Source: Porphyromonas sp. (lineage in GTDB: Bacteria; Bacteroidota; Bacteroidia; Bacteroidales; Porphyromonadaceae). Taken from it: a DNA stretch of 64,000 nt. How positions within the stretch are numbered: the stretch's first letter is position 1; every line of letters begins with the position of its first letter. The notes beneath the pieces were generated by a model. The model had not been told where the DNA came from. It saw only the letters and a list, made by a program, of their open reading frames with translations, and searched no databases. Both the position numbers and the translations under genes were made by a program. The stretch lies in the NCBI GenBank assembly GCA_022772085.1, contig JALFBN010000007.1, forward strand, positions 62,001 to 126,000, written 5' to 3'. This document shows positions 61,101-64,000 of this stretch, one piece after another.

Positions 61101-61243
61101 GGCAGCCGATGGGAGTTACAGTGGCTTTTGGGTTGACGATCTCCACCTTCGTGACGTTGGTATTGATCCCGACGCTTTATGCTGCATTTACGGGTAGGGA
61201 GATCAAACAAGCCCGCCGTCGTTCTGCTAAAAAGAGATCCTGA
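58130..61243 (+). CDS. RND (HAE1/AcrB-type) efflux pump permease
   Basis: A 1037-residue inner-membrane transporter with 12 helices in the classical RND layout: N-terminal KPVTTILVFVALAILGLFSL, LPIDLYPQIE, a large periplasmic loop, GMVVDDAIVVLENI with the proton-relay Asp pair in TM4 (about residues 400-410), GGMTGIMFRQLG, and the second-half repeat ending GIVVKNGIVLIDYTR. It uses the proton gradient to expel drugs, detergents or other amphiphiles. Substrates are not predictable. It ends the TolC-MFP-RND operon, followed 13 bases later by a small PII-like gene. Confidence 0.96.
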   Translation: MSIYSTAVKKPVTTILVFVALAILGLFSLQKLPIDLYPQIETNNIIVFTSYPGAGPQDVEANITEPIENALNGIANQKHITSESRENISMVTIEFNEGTDIEEATNDVRDKLGLLSERLPEGAHDPMLFKFGVDDIPVQILVATARESTPGLDKILEDKVVNVLGRIDGVGSVSSSGTIKRQIQIYCDPNALEAYGLTIQQISAIIRAENSNIPAGQIDIGNATNSIRVQGEFTEPRELEDIVVLSRMGQNVYLRDVARVEDTTAEQMQEAYLNGERSAAIIVNKQSGANSVEISRKVAEALPKIQKTLPSDVEIFSVVNTSRSIVNTISSLTETILITFVVVMLVVFLFLGRWRATIIIVLTIPISLVGSFIYLMLTGNTLNIISMSSLSIAIGMVVDDAIVVLENITTHIERGSYPKQAAVHATNEVAISVFASTLTMLAVFLPLTMIGGMTGIMFRQLGWIVSIIMIVSTICAVLLTPTLCAHWLRKRDKMKQKPNILVAKMELLLGKIENLYVGLLRWTLAHRTLTILGAIVIFGVSIVLGSLVKTDFMPKSDNNSMTVRIDLPVGTNVNIARETGLELSRLWKEKYPEMDNCNVTVGQADASNTFAMLSGSGSNIIRYNISFIDAGDRDRSIFEIADLMRADLNNHPGIKSYVVTPGGNGGGFGGQTAVSVELYGYDFEKTNEAAKRVSEALLKRPSCAEVNSDRKEDMPEYRMEFNRRKLAEHGLNMATAASYISNSINGSLASYFREDGNEYEIRVRLAPEHRRSLSDLQNILVVTPQGQAVRLGDLGVLKEYYTPPTIKRKDRERIVTLSTIATNGTPLSDLVKDANEVMQQIDLPQGVSYKLAGSYEQQQESFADLSVLLVLILILVYIVMAAQFENLLDPFVIMFSVPFAFTGVILGLVLTGVSLSLIAFIGAIMLVGIVVKNGIVLIDYTRLGRERGHSVRRSILIAGRSRLRPVLMTTLTTVLGMVPMAIGIGEGSEMWQPMGVTVAFGLTISTFVTLVLIPTLYAAFTGREIKQARRRSAKKRS

Positions 61244-61256
61244 TTATTTTACTGCT

Positions 61257-61559
61257 ATGAATCCGGAAAAAATCATATTCATTACGTTCAATCAAGCATT
61301 GCATGGTCTGGTGATTCGGACATTGGAGCGTCACAACCTTAGGGGGTATACTCAGTGGGATGAGATTCGTGGCTCCGGATCACGTGGCGGAGAGCCACAC
61401 CTTGGAACACATGCCTGGCCTACACTCAATGGGGCTTTGCTGGTGGCTTGTCCGTCAGAGGTAGTGCCGACTATCTTGGAGGAGCTTCACGTTTTGGACG
61501 AAGGGCAACCACGACAGGGCTTACGTGCCTTTGTATGGAGTATCGAAGCCACTATTTGA
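61257..61559 (+). CDS. Small PII-like protein linked to the RND pump
   Basis: A 100-residue soluble protein; ATG 61257 (MNPEKIIFITFNQALHGLVI) is chosen because the open frame upstream only shadows the RND gene. It has a ferredoxin-like beta-alpha-beta pattern with a flexible central loop (GSGSRGGEPHLGTHAWPTLN), resembling PII-like proteins. I know of such small proteins next to RND operons in Bacteroidota, but not their role. It could sense a metabolite or ion and tune the pump; this is inference. Confidence 0.65.
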   Translation: MNPEKIIFITFNQALHGLVIRTLERHNLRGYTQWDEIRGSGSRGGEPHLGTHAWPTLNGALLVACPSEVVPTILEELHVLDEGQPRQGLRAFVWSIEATI

Positions 61560-61592
61560 TGCGGTAAATCTTTTTTATTTCATACGTTTGGG

Positions 61593-61636
61593 CTCTGCAT
61601 TCTTCTTGCTTATGTGAGAGGGGTGCAGAGTTTTTT
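61593..61636 (+). terminator. Rho-independent terminator after the RND operon
   Basis: CTCTGCA (61593-61599) pairs with TGCAGAG (61624-61630), directly followed by six T. The loop is 24 bases. It begins 34 bases after the PII-like stop codon. Confidence 0.75.
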
Positions 61637-61729
61637 ATGGTCCCCACCCTTTCTCTAAAGGAATGTAATTAAAAATGGGTTCTTTCTTAAGAGCTCCTAT
61701 TCAAAAGGGACGTAAAAAGGGATGTTTCT

Positions 61730-61737
61730 TACCTTTG
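61730..61737 (+). promoter_or_regulatory. -7 promoter element for the helicase gene
   Basis: TACCTTTG at 61730-61737 matches TAnnTTTG and lies 29 bases before ATG 61767. No -33 TTG is seen at the expected distance. Confidence 0.5.
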
Positions 61738-61766
61738 CGTTCGGAATAATAGTTTTGTTGACTGGT

Positions 61767-64000
61767 ATGCAGCCTTTGTCAGATTCATTGATCCTCCTTA
61801 ATGGAGAGCCAAAAACGCCACAGATCGATTCTATTGTGCAGTTCAATGAACAAGTTTATCGAGTGTACTTTAAGAATAATCCGAAATACTATTACACCTA
61901 TACCTTGGAAAAGGTTGTCTGGTTTTCAAATCCAAAAAGACTTTCTCCTGAGTTGCATCGGGTCTATCACAGGGATGTTTTGCAAAGTGACGTAGCTGAA
62001 ATCCTTCGATTTGAGAAGTTCGGAGTAGTGTATTGGCGTATCAAATACAAGAGAGGTCGTGAGATAGAGTGTCCGGATGGAGAGGTTAAAGTCTTGGCTT
62101 CTTGTCTGGACAATAAGATGGCAAAAAATGTATTTGCCTATGTACGGAGCATTGCAGCTATAAACCCTCTCGGGAAAGAAAATAGTCAGGGCATTCTTTC
62201 GAAGATATATGAAACAATTGATTTTATTGATGATAGAGCTGCTGTTGCCGGTTACCTTAATCCTAAGGAATATCCCATAAAGAGTTTGAAACACAAGGGG
62301 CTGATCTATCCTTTTGGTTTAAATGCAAGTCAGAAGAAGGCCGTAGAGAGAGCTTTTGAACACCAAATAAGTATAGTACAAGGTCCTCCAGGGACGGGCA
62401 AAACGCAGACAATCCTCAATGTTATAGCCAATATCGTACGGATGGGTAAGACGATTATGGTTGTCTCCAACAATAACTCCGCCACGGTTAATATCCAAGA
62501 GAAGCTGGAGAGGTATGGATTCTCTTTTATCGTAGCCGGTCTAGGGAGTAACGAAAACAAAGTAAAGTTTATTCTCAATCAGCCATCTGTTCCTGTTGAT
62601 CTATACTCTTGGAAAAGCCCTCACGAAGAGTGCTCTCGCCGAGAGAAAGAATTGCATGCTGCTCTACAGAAACTCGATACAGTGTTTGCCTTGCAAAATG
62701 AACAGGCAGAACTGAGACAGCAACAGAAAGCGATTGCTTTGGAGTGGAAGCACTTTTGTCGCAAATATGATATAGAGGAAGAGGCTTCGGTGGAGAGAGT
62801 GATAAATTCTTCTCGTCTTATGCGATTATGGCTTCAATGCCAGCTGGTATCCAAAGAAGATGCTCACATTACCAATAAATTCTCTGCCACGTTCAAGCGT
62901 CGAATGAAGAGACTTTGGTTGTACATTGAGTGTCGGTATCTGTTAAGACTTCAGCATAAATTTTCAGAGGATAGCCTTGTCCCTCTTGAATTCGAATTGC
63001 AAAAACTCTATTATCAGAACTATCGTAGAGAAATAGATTTTCGACTGAATGAAATAGCAAAAGAGTTGGCTTTATATGATGCTAAGGATCTGATGGAAAT
63101 GGTGTCCGAAGAATCCATGACCCTTTTTAGAGCGTCTCTCTATGATAAGTACCAGAAGAGTGTGCGAGGTCAATTCTCCATAGAAACATTGGAAACTAGT
63201 GGATCCTCTTTTCTGGAGCAATACCCTGTGGTCCTTAGTACTGCCTTTTCAGCCCGTAATAATCTCTTTGGCGATGTACTGTATGACTATGTGATAATGG
63301 ACGAGGCCTCGCAAATTTCGATAGATACGGCAGTATTGGCATTGTCATGTGCCAAAAATGCCCTAATCGTGGGAGATGCATTACAACTTCCTAACGTGGT
63401 GACTGCCGAAGATCAGGAGATGATGGATATTGTCACGAAGGAATACAAAGTGCCCTTTGGCTATGATTGTGCCAAGAATAGCTTCTTACAGTCTATTTGC
63501 TCCATTATGAAAGAGATCCCTCAAACGCTTCTCCGAGAGCATTATCGCTGCCATCCTCGAATTATAAACTTCTGCAATCAAAAGTTCTATGGAGGCAATC
63601 TGATTATAATGACAGAAGACAAGGGAGAGCCCGATGTTCTCTGCGCTTTTAGAACCGTTAAGGGCAATCATGCTGTGGATCACTACAACCAAAGAGAAAT
63701 AGATGTGGTGAAACACGAAGTTTTACCCACTCTTAATGATTTTAAAAGCATAGGGATAATTTCTCCTTACAATCGACAGGTTGATGAGTTCTTAGATCAA
63801 ATTCCGAACGTTGAAACTGCTACAGTTCATAAGTATCAAGGGCGAGAGAAAGATGCCATTATAATGAGTGTTGTGGATAATGAGATAACGTCATTTGCAG
63901 ACGACCCCAACCTCCTTAATGTTGCAGTCTCACGAGCTAAAAAGAAGTTTTGCCTTATAGTTACGGGTAACGAACAATCTGCTCATAGGAATATCTTGGA
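61767..64000 (+). CDS. SF1 UPF1/Dna2-like helicase (3' partial)
   Basis: The frame is open from ATG 61767 to the right edge, about 744 codons, and has no stop in the window. An N-terminal region of about 190 residues matches nothing I recognise. Helicase motifs follow: I in IVQGPPGTGKTQTIL, II in YVIMDEASQIS, III in VGDALQLPNV, then LREHYRCHPRIINFCNQ, and V/VI in TVHKYQGREKDAII and LLNVAVSRAKKKFCLIV. Between I and II lies a long, partly coiled insert (about residues 290-480). This is the AAA_11/AAA_12 DNA/RNA helicase type. A C-terminal nuclease or PLD domain may follow outside the window. Repair, RNA turnover and phage defence are all possible. Confidence 0.88.
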   Translation, partial: MQPLSDSLILLNGEPKTPQIDSIVQFNEQVYRVYFKNNPKYYYTYTLEKVVWFSNPKRLSPELHRVYHRDVLQSDVAEILRFEKFGVVYWRIKYKRGREIECPDGEVKVLASCLDNKMAKNVFAYVRSIAAINPLGKENSQGILSKIYETIDFIDDRAAVAGYLNPKEYPIKSLKHKGLIYPFGLNASQKKAVERAFEHQISIVQGPPGTGKTQTILNVIANIVRMGKTIMVVSNNNSATVNIQEKLERYGFSFIVAGLGSNENKVKFILNQPSVPVDLYSWKSPHEECSRREKELHAALQKLDTVFALQNEQAELRQQQKAIALEWKHFCRKYDIEEEASVERVINSSRLMRLWLQCQLVSKEDAHITNKFSATFKRRMKRLWLYIECRYLLRLQHKFSEDSLVPLEFELQKLYYQNYRREIDFRLNEIAKELALYDAKDLMEMVSEESMTLFRASLYDKYQKSVRGQFSIETLETSGSSFLEQYPVVLSTAFSARNNLFGDVLYDYVIMDEASQISIDTAVLALSCAKNALIVGDALQLPNVVTAEDQEMMDIVTKEYKVPFGYDCAKNSFLQSICSIMKEIPQTLLREHYRCHPRIINFCNQKFYGGNLIIMTEDKGEPDVLCAFRTVKGNHAVDHYNQREIDVVKHEVLPTLNDFKSIGIISPYNRQVDEFLDQIPNVETATVHKYQGREKDAIIMSVVDNEITSFADDPNLLNVAVSRAKKKFCLIVTGNEQSAHRNIL

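Noticed and set aside
1-64000. CRISPR arrays, insertion sequences, rRNA genes
   Set aside because: No regular direct repeats with spacers, no transposase-like frame and no rRNA sequence were recognised anywhere in the window.

Overview
This window looks like chromosomal DNA of a Bacteroidota bacterium, most likely Porphyromonas or a close relative. The evidence is Bacteroidota-type promoters (TAnnTTTG at -7, TTG/TTTG about 19-20 bp upstream), a PorG-UppS-BamA-OmpH-OmpH block arranged as in Porphyromonas gingivalis, surface proteins with type IX secretion (T9SS) C-terminal signals, a family C10 peptidase, a family C69 dipeptidase, and Bacteroidota-specific families (DUF6242, DUF4876, DUF6850, GEVED, DUF6089). 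The genus is inferred from gene content; no database search was run. Domain-of-unknown-function names are from recall of family features.

Layout. 1-2433: a sirtuin (cut at the left edge), tadA and a THUMP-like methyltransferase. 2445-10019 (minus strand): a VanX-like dipeptidase, then an envelope-assembly block (two OmpH/Skp chaperones, BamA, UppS, PorG, a DUF6242 lipoprotein). 10555-16374: a DUF4876 lipoprotein, a TonB-dependent receptor and a DUF6850 barrel, probably one uptake system. 16431-22157: two leucine-rich-repeat surface proteins that end in probable T9SS sorting domains, with tRNA-Gly between them. 22872-26836: a cholesterol-dependent-cytolysin-like lipoprotein followed by a SpeB-like C10 cysteine peptidase lipoprotein. 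tRNA-Ser(CGA) follows. 27261-36367: a visibly A+T-richer surface-polysaccharide cassette (degenerate nucleotide-sugar dehydrogenase, EpsG/Wzy-like polymerase, flippase, two acyltransferase-like proteins, Ugd, a TagD-like cytidylyltransferase, LicD, a GT2 and an initiating sugar-phosphate transferase). 36822-39706: three membrane transporters. 39876-46730: export and control of the polysaccharide (Wza, Wzc, PHP phosphatase, a second Ugd, a DegT aminotransferase). 46755-51791: metabolic and envelope genes (GNAT, threonine aldolase, DUF2807-like, thioesterase, C69 dipeptidase). 51906-55304: rmlA, rmlB and a CCA-adding enzyme. 55548-61559: a TolC/MFP/RND efflux operon with a small PII-like protein. 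61767-64000: an SF1 UPF1/Dna2-like helicase running off the right edge.

How the genes work together. Much of the window builds or decorates the cell surface: BAM and Skp-like factors insert outer-membrane proteins, PorG belongs to the T9SS that would export the LRR proteins, and the polysaccharide genes carry nucleotide-sugar synthesis, assembly, polymerisation and tyrosine-kinase-controlled export. The cytolysin-like lipoprotein beside the streptopain-like protease is the most unusual pairing and the best candidate for an undescribed host- or competitor-directed system.
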